Notes under the pieces: model-generated | Seen by the model: only the letters and a program-made list of their open reading frames with translations | Told to the model about the DNA's origin: nothing | The model's database searches: none | Source: Algibacter amylolyticus | GTDB taxonomy: Bacteria; Bacteroidota; Bacteroidia; Flavobacteriales; Flavobacteriaceae | Assembly: GCF_014202225.1 (NCBI RefSeq) | Contig: NZ_JACHGE010000011.1 | Location: 11,665-75,664 of the forward strand | Length of the DNA: 64,000 bases | Reading direction: 5' to 3' | Translations under genes and position numbers: made by a program | Part shown: positions 9,914-17,812 of the stretch, one piece after another | Layout: each line of letters opens with the position of its first letter | Numbering within the stretch: position 1 is the first letter of the stretch

Positions 9914-10327
9914 ATGACTATAGAAAAATATTCCTTTTTTAAAGCCTATAATTTTACCAAATTAGAAATGCCTTTTGGAAATTTTTATTTGTGTGATAAA
10001 TTTTGCATTTCAGAACTAAATGAAGGTATTCATTTTGAATGGGAAAACATTGTAGAGGTTTTTGATAAAATTCAAAACTTTTATGGCGAAGGTGGCAAGT
10101 TCGCATATATTTCAAATAGAATAAACCACTACTCCATTGACCCAAGTAATTGGACAAAAATTGAGCAAAGTAATTTTTATCCTTTTGCTAGCGCAATTGT
10201 TATATATAACAACTCTAGTTATATGAATGCTTCAATAGAAAAAAAATTCACGAATATAAGTATTAAGCGTTGTATGTCTTTAAAGCAAGCTATAGACTGG
10301 GTAGAAAATTTAAAGGAGTTTAATTAA
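9914..10327 (+). CDS. Conserved hypothetical protein next to rnz
   Basis: A 137-residue soluble protein that I do not recognise. It is mixed alpha/beta, rich in aromatic residues (KYSFFKAYNFTKLEMPFGNFYLC, in part; YGEGGKFAYISNRINHYSID), and has no signal peptide. The size and pattern would fit a STAS/SpoIIAA-like fold, which is speculation. I start at ATG 9914 rather than 9842 because the upstream 24 residues look non-conserved and low in charge. Its stop overlaps the stop of the convergent rnz gene by 4 bp. Confidence 0.7.
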   Translation: MTIEKYSFFKAYNFTKLEMPFGNFYLCDKFCISELNEGIHFEWENIVEVFDKIQNFYGEGGKFAYISNRINHYSIDPSNWTKIEQSNFYPFASAIVIYNNSSYMNASIEKKFTNISIKRCMSLKQAIDWVENLKEFN

Positions 10328-11229
10328 AATTGAAAAGTCTTACCGTCTTCTGCTAATTCTACCGTATCAAAAACAGTTTTAGCTTCATCTTTAAAAGGAT
10401 TAATAGTGCCATATCGTGTAGAATAATGCCCTAATATTAAGGTGCCAATATTTGCCTGTTTTGCTATTAGTGCTGCCTCTTTAGCTGTAGAATGTTTTGT
10501 TTTAACCGCCAAATGAGCATGTTGATCTAAAAACGTAGATTCGTGGTATAATACATCCGTATCCTTTATGATAGGTACAATATCCTCTTTATACATGGTA
10601 TCGCTACAAAAGGCATAACTTTTAGGTTTAGCCCCTGGTTTTGTTACGGTTTTGTGGTCTATCAAGATGCCATCTTCATTTTCAACATCAAACCCTTGCG
10701 TAAGCTTTCTATAGTATGCCACGTTTATATTGGCATCTTCAACCGCATTCATTTTTAGCTTACGTAACCCCTCCTTTTCCTTAAACAAATAACCATTAGT
10801 ATAAATTCTGTGATTTAATGGAATGGTATGTACTTCAACCTTATCATCTTCATAAATTAACTCAGATTCTTTCGAGGTTAATTCATGAAAATACAGATTG
10901 TAGTTTGTCCAGGAATCGGCTAATTTCATTTGTAAAACCACAATTTCTTTTATGCCTTTGGGTCCATAAATATGTAAATCGGTTTCTCTTGTAAGTAGCC
11001 TAAACGTTGAAATTAACCCTACCAAACCAAAAAAATGATCGCCGTGTAAATGCGAAATAAAAATATGTTTAATACGGTTAAACTTAATTTTATGTTTTCG
11101 TAATTGTACTTGGGTACCCTCGCCACAATCAATTAAAAACATGTGGTTATTAATTTCTAAAACCTGAGATGTTGTATTATTTAAAGTTCGAGGCGTTGCA
11201 CTATAACAACCTAAAATAGATAATTTCAT
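10324..11229 (-). CDS. rnz: Ribonuclease Z (tRNA 3' endonuclease)
   Basis: A metallo-beta-lactamase-fold endonuclease that trims the 3' end of tRNA precursors. The 301-residue length is typical of the short bacterial form. The zinc motif H60-L-H62-G-D64-H65 follows an HIFIS strand. An early PRTLNNTTSQVL segment, a central exosite-like insertion, a YHESTF strand and a late ILGHYSTRY segment (further metal ligands) are all visible. It heads a tight minus-strand run with a DUF3291 protein 3 bp upstream. Confidence 0.95.
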   Translation of the reverse strand: MKLSILGCYSATPRTLNNTTSQVLEINNHMFLIDCGEGTQVQLRKHKIKFNRIKHIFISHLHGDHFFGLVGLISTFRLLTRETDLHIYGPKGIKEIVVLQMKLADSWTNYNLYFHELTSKESELIYEDDKVEVHTIPLNHRIYTNGYLFKEKEGLRKLKMNAVEDANINVAYYRKLTQGFDVENEDGILIDHKTVTKPGAKPKSYAFCSDTMYKEDIVPIIKDTDVLYHESTFLDQHAHLAVKTKHSTAKEAALIAKQANIGTLILGHYSTRYGTINPFKDEAKTVFDTVELAEDGKTFQF

Positions 11230-11232
11230 AAG

Positions 11233-11703
11233 CTACAATTGCTTTTTATAAGTTAAGGCTTCGGCTAATGAAAATTTATTTTTAAAGCTAAACGCATACG
11301 GCGTATCCCCATATGTGTTTAAATAATCTAAACGGTGTTTAGCATCTTGAAAAGTAGGTTCGTAGCCTTTTGGCACATACCAAAACGCCATGTGCATCAG
11401 TTTCATTTTACTAAACCATTCTTTTTTTCGTTTAAAAACTTCTATATGTCCAGATTTATAAGTGTAGTTAAAAAGAGCATCTAAATTTTCCCAAACAGAT
11501 AAGTTTATAATAATGGAATCATCTTTAAAAACGAAAATAGCTTCGTCTTTATCTTCATCCTTTAAACGCCAAATAAAGCCTTCAGAGGCATCTGCAATAG
11601 CATTCATTTTATCAACATTATTGACAAAATCTTGCATTATTGGATCGTCCATTGGTGCCAATCGTTTGGCTATATTTACTTCAGCTAGATGATAATGGTC
11701 CAT
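11233..11703 (-). CDS. DUF3291 family protein
   Basis: A 156-residue protein matching the DUF3291 pattern, related to the dimeric alpha/beta barrel monooxygenase fold: YHLAEVNIAKRLAPMDDPIMQDF at the N-terminus (in part), GFIWRLKD, NLSVWENLDALFNYTYKSGH, and a W-F-K-M-K-L-MAFWYVP stretch. The biochemical role is unknown. It lies between rnz and a 110-residue protein with gaps of 1-3 bp, so it is translated from the same transcript. Confidence 0.85.
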   Translation of the reverse strand: MDHYHLAEVNIAKRLAPMDDPIMQDFVNNVDKMNAIADASEGFIWRLKDEDKDEAIFVFKDDSIIINLSVWENLDALFNYTYKSGHIEVFKRKKEWFSKMKLMHMAFWYVPKGYEPTFQDAKHRLDYLNTYGDTPYAFSFKNKFSLAEALTYKKQL

Positions 11704-11704
11704 G

Positions 11705-12037
11705 TTACAGCCCTAAATCCCGTTCCATAACCTCCATTTCAATAATATCGTGAGCTTCTAAAATAGTAGGTACAACTACCAATTCGTCTGGCACGGTGTC
11801 TATATCTATTTTATTGGATACTATAACGAAAGAGTGTTTTGCTGCCTTATGTGTATTAGATAAATCTAAAAATTCTACAATGTCATCTTTAGTAAGTTTA
11901 TCTAAACTTGTTAAAGCCACAATTATATTATTGTTTTTATATTTAGGGTAAAGCGTTTGAAGCTTTTTAACCAACTCAATTAGCGAAACTTTTTCTTGAG
12001 TGATTATTACTGTATTTCCATCTTGATCGAAAATCAT
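11705..12037 (-). CDS. Small conserved protein of the rnz-pyrB cluster
   Basis: A 110-residue soluble alpha/beta protein (NTVIITQEKVSLIELVKKL; HSFVIVSNKIDID; ending MERDLGL). Homologues in this family are, as I recall, sometimes labelled ribonuclease Z by proximity, but no metal-binding His/Asp motif is present, so that name would be wrong here. It lies 3 bp from pyrB and 1 bp from the DUF3291 gene. Function unknown. Confidence 0.8.
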   Translation of the reverse strand: MIFDQDGNTVIITQEKVSLIELVKKLQTLYPKYKNNNIIVALTSLDKLTKDDIVEFLDLSNTHKAAKHSFVIVSNKIDIDTVPDELVVVPTILEAHDIIEMEVMERDLGL

Positions 12038-12040
12038 AAT

Positions 12041-12970
12041 CTATTGTTTTATTTTAGAGGCCAACAAATAAATAACGGCCATTCTTACTGCAACACCATT
12101 TTGCACTTGGTCTAAGATAATAGATTGTTTTGAATCTGCAACATCGCTAGTAATTTCAACACCTCTATTTATTGGTCCTGGATGCATAATTGTTATTTCT
12201 TTATCTAAAGAATCTAGTAAATCTTTATTTACCCCATACTGTTGGGTATACTCTCTAGTTGAAGGGAAATAACTTATATCCATACGCTCGTTTTGCACAC
12301 GTAGCATATTGGCAACATCGCACCAGTTTAAAGCCTTACGAAGGTTAGTTTCTACTTTTACACCAAGTTCATTTATATATTTAGGAATAAGTGTTTTTGG
12401 TCCGCAAACCATAACTTCTGCACCTTGCAATTGTAAAGCAAATATATTAGATAAGGCTACTCTACTATGTAAAATATCGCCTACTATAACCACCTTTTTA
12501 CCTTTAACTTCACCCAATTTTTCGCGTATAGAATACGAATCTAGTAAGGCTTGTGTAGGATGTTCATGCGCGCCATCGCCAGCATTAATAATGCTTGCGT
12601 TAACATGTTTAGATAAAAATACACCAGCACCAGGGTTTGGGTGTCGCATAACAACCATATCTACTTTCATAGATAAGATATTGTTTACGGTATCAATTAA
12701 AGTTTCTCCTTTTTTTACAGACGATTGTGCAGACGAAAAATTAAGCACATCGGCCGATAATCGTTTTTCGGCAAGCTCAAAAGATAATTTTGTTCTTGTA
12801 GAGTTTTCAAAAAATAAATTGGCAATGGTAATATCTCTAAGCGATGGAACTTTTTTAATGGGCCTATTTATAACTTCTTTAAAATGATCGGCAGTTTCAA
12901 AAATAAGTTGGATATCTTTTTCTTTAAGATATTTAATTCCTAATAAGTGATTTACACTTAATTCGCTCAT
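12041..12970 (-). CDS. pyrB: Aspartate carbamoyltransferase catalytic subunit
   Basis: It joins carbamoyl phosphate and L-aspartate to form N-carbamoyl-L-aspartate, the first committed step of pyrimidine synthesis. The 309-residue protein has the carbamoyl-phosphate loop FFENSTRTKLSFE (the more usual last basic residue is R; here K), the SSVKKGETL loop, RHPNPG, the catalytic HEHPTQALLD stretch, and the C-terminal IMHPGPINRGVEI. No regulatory pyrI gene is adjacent. It shares a transcript direction with pyrR, 960 bp upstream, which fits pyrimidine-responsive control. Confidence 0.97.
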   Translation of the reverse strand: MSELSVNHLLGIKYLKEKDIQLIFETADHFKEVINRPIKKVPSLRDITIANLFFENSTRTKLSFELAEKRLSADVLNFSSAQSSVKKGETLIDTVNNILSMKVDMVVMRHPNPGAGVFLSKHVNASIINAGDGAHEHPTQALLDSYSIREKLGEVKGKKVVIVGDILHSRVALSNIFALQLQGAEVMVCGPKTLIPKYINELGVKVETNLRKALNWCDVANMLRVQNERMDISYFPSTREYTQQYGVNKDLLDSLDKEITIMHPGPINRGVEITSDVADSKQSIILDQVQNGVAVRMAVIYLLASKIKQ

Positions 12971-12995
12971 GGTATTTTATATTCAGTTGGCAGTA

Positions 12996-13340
12996 TTAGT
13001 CTGCAGTTACACTCGATAATTTAAAATCTATATCTCTCTCTTTGTCGCCTCCCGTAAAATTGAGATGCACCGTTGCTTCCTTCAAAAAATCATATTGTTT
13101 CAATACGGGTAGCATACACTTAAATAATTTTTCGGCATTTTTACCATATGTAAAAAACCGTCCATGAGAGTCATCCAAAGCTATTTCATGCATATCATGA
13201 TTACCTAATTCCAAAGGAATAACCCGCATTAATTTAGCATCTATTTCTTGAACAACCTCTAAGCTATCAAATTTTCCGAATTCTATAATTACAGAATCTT
13301 GCTTTTCAACTTGCTTAAAATTTAACTCATTAATTTTCAA
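12996..13340 (-). CDS. Conserved hypothetical protein between pyrB and pyrR
   Basis: A 114-residue soluble protein that I do not recognise (EKQDSVIIEFGKFDSLEVV; HGRFFTYGKNAEKLF; VHLNFTGGDKERDIDFKL). It has no membrane segment or signal peptide. Both spacings are short (25 bp to pyrB, 54 bp from pyrR), so it probably belongs to the same operon, but nothing in it points to pyrimidine chemistry. Confidence 0.75.
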   Translation of the reverse strand: MKINELNFKQVEKQDSVIIEFGKFDSLEVVQEIDAKLMRVIPLELGNHDMHEIALDDSHGRFFTYGKNAEKLFKCMLPVLKQYDFLKEATVHLNFTGGDKERDIDFKLSSVTAD

Positions 13341-13394
13341 AAGTTCCTTATTTATTTCAATCTTTCAGTGTACATATGCGCTCTACTATAAATC

Positions 13395-13934
13395 CTACTT
13401 TTCAATTAAGTAAACGGCATCTTCATTATCATGCTCCTTCCAATTTACTTTTACCTTCTCGTTATTAATAACATCTACCTGCCTACCTCTATAATTAGGT
13501 TGTATTGGTAAATGCCTACTAAAACGTCTATCAATTAATGTAAGAAGTTCAATTTCGTTAGGGCGCCCAAACGATTGAATTGCTGTTAAAGCAGCTCTTA
13601 TACTTCGTCCGGTATACAAAACATCGTCAATAAACACAATGTTTTTATCCTCAACTATAAAATTTATTTTGGTTTTATTGGCTTCTAGTGTTTTGTCTCC
13701 TCTGCGAAAATCATCTCTAAAAAAAGTAATATCTAAATGACCCAATTTAATATCTTTAACCTTATAATCTTCGCTCAAAATTTTAGCTAATCTATTGGCT
13801 AAAAATACACCACGAGGCTGTAAACCAATAAGTACGGTGTTAGAAAAGTCGTTGTGTTTTTCAATAAGTTGACAAGCCAATCGGTGAAGAATGATGTTTA
13901 CCTCTTTTGCGTTAAGTAAAACTTTTTGACTCAT
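13395..13934 (-). CDS. pyrR: PyrR: pyrimidine regulator / uracil phosphoribosyltransferase
   Basis: A 179-residue type I phosphoribosyltransferase-fold protein with the PRPP loop FIDDVLYTGRSIRAAL and the early LHRLACQLIEKH helix. In Gram-positive bacteria PyrR binds pyr mRNA to attenuate transcription and has weak uracil phosphoribosyltransferase activity; RNA binding in Bacteroidota is unproven. I start at ATG 13934 (MSQKVLLNAKE), which gives the family N-terminus. The reading frame is open to 14048, but the extra 38 codons run towards an intergenic repeat and look non-coding. It is upstream of pyrB on the same strand. Confidence 0.93.
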   Translation of the reverse strand: MSQKVLLNAKEVNIILHRLACQLIEKHNDFSNTVLIGLQPRGVFLANRLAKILSEDYKVKDIKLGHLDITFFRDDFRRGDKTLEANKTKINFIVEDKNIVFIDDVLYTGRSIRAALTAIQSFGRPNEIELLTLIDRRFSRHLPIQPNYRGRQVDVINNEKVKVNWKEHDNEDAVYLIEK

Positions 13935-14008
13935 ATTGTATCCAAACGTATTTGGAGAACAAATATAATGCAAAAAGTTAGAAGTAAAAACCAATACTAC
14001 TATCTTTA

Positions 14009-14103
14009 TTTGGGCGCACCCAAAAAAGGGTCGGGCTATCCGTTGCAAATCCTCGCTCCTCCTGCGTCGGGCTTTGGGCTTTCCTCTACTATCCCTTGCG
14101 CAC
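14009..14103 (+). repeat. Structured intergenic repeat, copy 1 (variant middle)
   Basis: It begins TTGGGCGCACCC and ends ATCCCTTGCGCA. It shares with copy 3 (54.43 kb) the outer GCGCA/TGCGC-type stem, a small ACCC-A6-GGGT hairpin, and the GGGTCGGGCTATCCGTTG block. The middle differs: the T-rich poly-T/poly-A hairpin of the other copies is replaced by TCCTCGCTCCTCCTGCGTCGG. It lies between rpsA and pyrR. Confidence 0.7.
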
Positions 14104-14255
14104 TAACTACATAAGCAAAACGTAAAGTATAAAACTTGTTTACCACAATTAGCTTTTAAAAATAAAACAAATACGACTGTGAAGACTTTAGAGCTGTTTG
14201 TGTAATACGTTAAAAAATTATAACACAGAAGCCATCTATAAATAATAAGCAATAA

Positions 14256-14286
14256 AAAAAGCCTCTCGAAAATCGAGAAGCTTTTT
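14256..14286 (-). terminator. rpsA terminator
   Basis: Arms AAAAAGC-TCTCGA and TCGAGA-GCTTTTT (one internal mismatch), with T-rich flanks on both strands, lying 47 bp after the rpsA stop codon. Confidence 0.7.
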
Positions 14287-14332
14287 AATATAGATTAATG
14301 AGATTCCTTTTTTCAAAGGATTTTTTCACGGA

Positions 14333-16165
14333 TTACTTTTTTCCGTCCATTTTATCTTTAAGAGCTTGTAAAGCATCATTAGCATCACCTAAAGTTGGTT
14401 TTGCTTCGGCAGCTTGAGAAGCTTGCTTTTTAACAGCAGCTTTTACGTTAGCCATTTCTTCAGCTTTAAAAATTGCAGTATGCGAAGCAACTACTCTTTT
14501 AAACTCTTTGTTAAATTCAATAATTTTGAATTCTGTTTCTTCACCTTTATTAAGTTTAGAACCATCTTCTTTCTCTAAATGACGAGAAGGTACAAATGCA
14601 ACGATATCTTCGTTAAAATCTATAGTAGCACCTTTATCAACCATTTCAGTAATAGCTGCCTTATGTACAGTACCTAAAGCGAATTCAGTTTCATACTTAT
14701 CCCAAGGGTTATCAGTAGTTTGTTTATGACCTAAACTTAATTTACGTCCTTCAACGTCTAATTCAAGTACAACAACATCTAACTTATCACCTACAGCACA
14801 GAACTCAGATGGATGCTTAATTTTCTTAGTCCAAGATAAATCAGAGATATAAATTAATCCGTCAATTCCTTCTTCTAATTCAACAAAAACACCAAAGTTT
14901 GTAAAGTTACGTACAATACCTGTATGCTTAGAACCTAATGGGTATTTAGTAGTAATATCAGTCCATGGATCTGGAGTTAATTGCTTAATACCAAGAGACA
15001 TTTTACGATCTTCTCTATCTAAAGTTAAGATTACTGCATCAACTTCATCACCAACAGTAACGAAATCTTGAGCAGAACGTAAATGTGTAGACCAAGACAT
15101 TTCAGAAACGTGAATTAATCCTTCAACACCATCAGCAACTTCAATAAATGCACCGTAATCTGCGATTACAACAACTTTACCTTTTACTTTATCACCAACT
15201 TTAACCTCTTCTGCAAGAGCTTCCCATGGGTGTTTAGATAATTGTTTAAGACCTAATTGGATTCTAGATTTGTTTTCATCAAAATCAAGAATTACAACAT
15301 TTAATTTTTGATCTAACTCAACAATCTCATTTGGATGGTTAATTCTAGACCAAGATAAATCTGTAATGTGAACTAATCCGTCAACACCACCAAGATCAAT
15401 AAATACACCGTAAGAAGTAATATTTTTAACAATACCTTCTAATACTTGACCTTTTTCTAATTGACCAATAATTTCTTTCTTTTGTTCTTCAATATCAGCT
15501 TCAATAAGCGCTTTATGAGAAACTACTACGTTTTTGAATTCGTGGTTGATTTTCACAACTTTAAATTCCATAGTTTTGTTTACGTACTGGTCGTAATCTC
15601 TAATTGGTTTAACGTCAATTTGAGAACCTGGTAAAAATGCTTCAATTCCAAAAACATCTACAATCATACCACCTTTAGTTCTACACTTAACAAAACCGTT
15701 AACGATTTCACCAGTTTCGTGTGCTTTATTTACACGATCCCAAGCCTTAATTACACGAGCTTTTCTGTGAGATAATATTAATTGTCCTGTTGCATCTTCA
15801 CGCACATCAATTAATACTTCTACTTTGTCTCCTACTTTTAAGTCTGGATTGTAACGAAATTCGTTTAAAGAAATAACACCTTCAGATTTTGCATTGATGT
15901 CAATAATAGCATCTCTATCAGAAATGTGTACTACTGTACCTTCAACAACTTCATCATCTAAAGTGTCAACGAAATTTTCAGCTACTAATTTTTCAAATTC
16001 TTTAAGTTGTAAATCATCAACTTCATCAATACCTTCTTGGTAATTGTGCCAGTTAAATTCTTTTAAAAACTTTTCAGGATTTGCTTTTGCTTCAGATACC
16101 ACTGGAGCTTCTACCGCTGGAGCTTCTGTTGCTTCAACTTCAGTTTGTTTTGCTTTATCAGCCAT
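14333..16165 (-). CDS. rpsA: 30S ribosomal protein S1
   Basis: It binds mRNA at the ribosome and helps initiation. The 610-residue protein has an acidic Ala/Glu-rich leader (about 1-30) and six S1 (OB-fold) repeats: VVEGTVVHISDRDAIID, IVNGFVKCRTKGGMIVDV, LEGIVKNITSYGVFIDL, VKGKVVVIADYGAFIEV, HTGIVRNFTNFGVFVEL and HKAAITEMVDKGATIDF. It is longer than E. coli S1 (557 residues), mostly through the N-terminal leader and a Lys/Ala-rich tail. It has a 170-nt leader behind a Bacteroidota-type promoter. Confidence 0.97.
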   Translation of the reverse strand: MADKAKQTEVEATEAPAVEAPVVSEAKANPEKFLKEFNWHNYQEGIDEVDDLQLKEFEKLVAENFVDTLDDEVVEGTVVHISDRDAIIDINAKSEGVISLNEFRYNPDLKVGDKVEVLIDVREDATGQLILSHRKARVIKAWDRVNKAHETGEIVNGFVKCRTKGGMIVDVFGIEAFLPGSQIDVKPIRDYDQYVNKTMEFKVVKINHEFKNVVVSHKALIEADIEEQKKEIIGQLEKGQVLEGIVKNITSYGVFIDLGGVDGLVHITDLSWSRINHPNEIVELDQKLNVVILDFDENKSRIQLGLKQLSKHPWEALAEEVKVGDKVKGKVVVIADYGAFIEVADGVEGLIHVSEMSWSTHLRSAQDFVTVGDEVDAVILTLDREDRKMSLGIKQLTPDPWTDITTKYPLGSKHTGIVRNFTNFGVFVELEEGIDGLIYISDLSWTKKIKHPSEFCAVGDKLDVVVLELDVEGRKLSLGHKQTTDNPWDKYETEFALGTVHKAAITEMVDKGATIDFNEDIVAFVPSRHLEKEDGSKLNKGEETEFKIIEFNKEFKRVVASHTAIFKAEEMANVKAAVKKQASQAAEAKPTLGDANDALQALKDKMDGKK

Positions 16166-16513
16166 TTAATTAATTTCTGCGATACTTTATAAGATATTCC
16201 GTGTTTTCGAAATTACCTTTTACCGCGTTTGTATTCTGTTATGTTTCAGGGATTTTAAGCGAATAACACACAGAAGTGTTATATTATTTTTAAATTTCAT
16301 TCCTTTTATTATCCTGACGATTCGCTAAAAGGAGTGCAAAAATACATAATATTGATATAAATACCTAAAAATGAACAAATAAAATAGATGTGACTAATTA
16401 ATAAAGGTGGTGTCTTAATTTTAGAACAATTACTTAGAAACATTTAATTAAATGCATTGAATATTTTAGTATATTGTTCACTACAATTATTTACAAATTA
16501 ATATTACTAAATC
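16166..16513. other. 348-bp divergent promoter region (rpsA / BON-LysM gene)
   Basis: No gene is seen. On the minus strand it holds a -7 box at 16337-16344, followed by a leader of about 165 nt before rpsA that contains an ATAACAC/GTGTTAT hairpin (about 16265-16285). The right half, upstream of the BON-LysM gene, is AT-rich with no clear motif. Confidence 0.5.
16337..16344 (-). promoter_or_regulatory. Predicted rpsA promoter -7 box
   Basis: TATTTTTG on the minus strand fits the Bacteroidota -7 consensus TAnnTTTG. Transcription would begin near 16330, giving a leader of about 165 nt. Confidence 0.5.
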
Positions 16514-16891
16514 ATGGTGAAAGCAAAGTATCAAGACGTTTTAAACTTAGGTGAAGCGTTAAATATCCAAAACGGAGATGTATCTGAAGAGAATGGCGTT
16601 CTTAAAATAAAAGGAACTGCAAATACACAATATGAAAAAAATGTTCTTTGGGACAAAATTAAAGAAATTGGCGGTGAAAACCCAACTGATATTATGGCTA
16701 ACATATCTGTAGCCGATGAAAGTGTTTTTGCTAGACATACTGTTAAAAGCGGAGAAACTTTAGGTAAAATTGCTAAACAATATTATGGTAGCGCATCAAA
16801 ATATCAAGCTATTTTTAAGGCTAATTCTGATATTTTAAAGAATCCTGATGTTATTCATCCAGACCAAGAATTAATTATTCCTAACTTATAG
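16514..16891 (+). CDS. BON-LysM protein (Kbp/YgaU-like)
   Basis: A 125-residue soluble protein with an N-terminal BON domain (about 15-70, NGVLKIKGTANTQYEKN) and a C-terminal LysM domain (about 75-124: HTVKSGETLGKIAKQYYG, IFKANSDILKNPDVIHPDQ). The layout matches E. coli Kbp (YgaU), a potassium-binding cytoplasmic protein linked to osmotic response. There is no signal peptide, which also fits Kbp. Potassium binding is inferred from homology only. It is monocistronic with its own terminator. Confidence 0.88.
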   Translation: MVKAKYQDVLNLGEALNIQNGDVSEENGVLKIKGTANTQYEKNVLWDKIKEIGGENPTDIMANISVADESVFARHTVKSGETLGKIAKQYYGSASKYQAIFKANSDILKNPDVIHPDQELIIPNL

Positions 16892-16911
16892 GAAGACATT
16901 ATTTATAAAAC

Positions 16912-16945
16912 AAAAAAGCGAATCTTATACAAGATTCGCTTTTTT
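16912..16945 (+). terminator. Rho-independent terminator after the BON-LysM gene
   Basis: A perfect 14-bp hairpin with arms AAAAAGCGAATCTT and AAGATTCGCTTTTT and a 4-base loop. The A/T tails let it also end the convergent cmk transcript. Confidence 0.85.
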
Positions 16946-16972
16946 ATTTGCCTATATTTAAATGACAAATGC

Positions 16973-17668
16973 TTACTCACCATCTTCAATTGTCATTTTA
17001 GCTAATTGAAGTATTTTATTGAATTGTTCATCTAGTGTCATGTGAGAATTATCAATTTCGATAGCATCTTTTGCTTTTACTAAAGGCGAATCTTCTCGAT
17101 TTGAATCCATATAATCGCGTTCTTGAACATTTTTTAGCACATCTTTATATTCAACATCATCACCACGTTCAATTAATTCTTGATAGCGACGCTCTGCCCT
17201 AGTTTCGGCTGATGCTGTCATAAACAACTTAAGTTCTGCTTCTGGAAATACAACCGTACCAATATCTCTACCATCCATTACAACACCTTTATCTTGTCCC
17301 ATTTCCTGTTGTTGTTCAACTAGTTTTCGTCTAACTTCCGATATGGAAGCTACTTTGCTTACAAAACTGGAAACCTCCAGGGTTCTAATTTGCTTTTCAA
17401 TATTTATAGTATTTAAATACACTTCGGCAAACCCTAAAGCATCGTTAAATTTAAAATTGATTTTAATATTTGGTAACTGATAAATTAAAGCTTCCGAATT
17501 AAAATCGGTAGCGCTAATTAATCCGTTTTCCATAGCATAAAAAGTTACCGCTCTATACATAGCTCCGGTATCTACATAAATGTAACTTAAATGTTTTGCT
17601 AATTGTTTTGCTACGGTGCTTTTACCAGTTGATGAAAACCCATCGATAGCTATGGTTATTTTATTCAT
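16973..17668 (-). CDS. cmk: Cytidylate kinase
   Basis: It phosphorylates CMP and dCMP with ATP. The 231-residue protein begins with the P-loop IDGFSSTGKSTVAKQLA, then YVDTGAMYRAVTFYA, MDGRDIGTVVFPEAELKLF and the lid-like RAERRYQELIERGDDV, and ends with DRxDSPL- and IDNSHMT-like segments (REDSPLVKAKDAIEIDNS). It lies downstream of porQ on the same strand. The leader between them carries a 9-bp tandem repeat. Confidence 0.96.
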   Translation of the reverse strand: MNKITIAIDGFSSTGKSTVAKQLAKHLSYIYVDTGAMYRAVTFYAMENGLISATDFNSEALIYQLPNIKINFKFNDALGFAEVYLNTINIEKQIRTLEVSSFVSKVASISEVRRKLVEQQQEMGQDKGVVMDGRDIGTVVFPEAELKLFMTASAETRAERRYQELIERGDDVEYKDVLKNVQERDYMDSNREDSPLVKAKDAIEIDNSHMTLDEQFNKILQLAKMTIEDGE

Positions 17669-17686
17669 TTATCTATAAAGTTTGAA

Positions 17687-17718
17687 AGTGCCTAAAGTAC
17701 TTAAAATGCCTAAAGTGG
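17687..17718 (-). repeat. 9-bp tandem repeat upstream of cmk
   Basis: Three and a half units: AGTGCCTAA, AGTACTTAA, AATGCCTAA, AGTGG. It begins 19 bp before the cmk start codon, so a unit-number change would alter the cmk 5' leader. Confidence 0.6.
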
Positions 17719-17770
17719 AAAAATACTAATCACTTTAATTATCCTCAGATGGGTAAAGTATTTTATTTAT

Positions 17771-17808
17771 TTGAGTAAAACTGAATACTGCAACTGTAAA
17801 CTAAAAAC
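17771..17808 (+). repeat. Degenerate ACTG-type repeat, copy 1
   Basis: TTGAGTAAAACTGAATACTG followed by further ACTG-type units. A 26-bp match with two differences occurs at 26950-26975. It sits just downstream of the porQ stop codon (minus strand). Confidence 0.6.
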
Positions 17809-17812
17809 TTTT

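Larger units (their letters stand above)
13935..14332. other. 398-bp intergenic region upstream of pyrR
   Basis: It holds copy 1 of the structured intergenic repeat family (14009-14103) and the rpsA terminator (14256-14286). No gene is seen. Confidence 0.6.

Noticed and set aside
11705-12037. Second ribonuclease Z
   Set aside because: It has no zinc-binding motif; only its position beside rnz suggests the name.
12309-12887. 192-codon open frame on the plus strand inside pyrB
   Set aside because: A shadow of the conserved pyrB gene on the other strand.
13935-14048. N-terminal extension of PyrR
   Set aside because: It would add 38 residues in a region leading into repeat copy 1. The family N-terminus begins at 13934.
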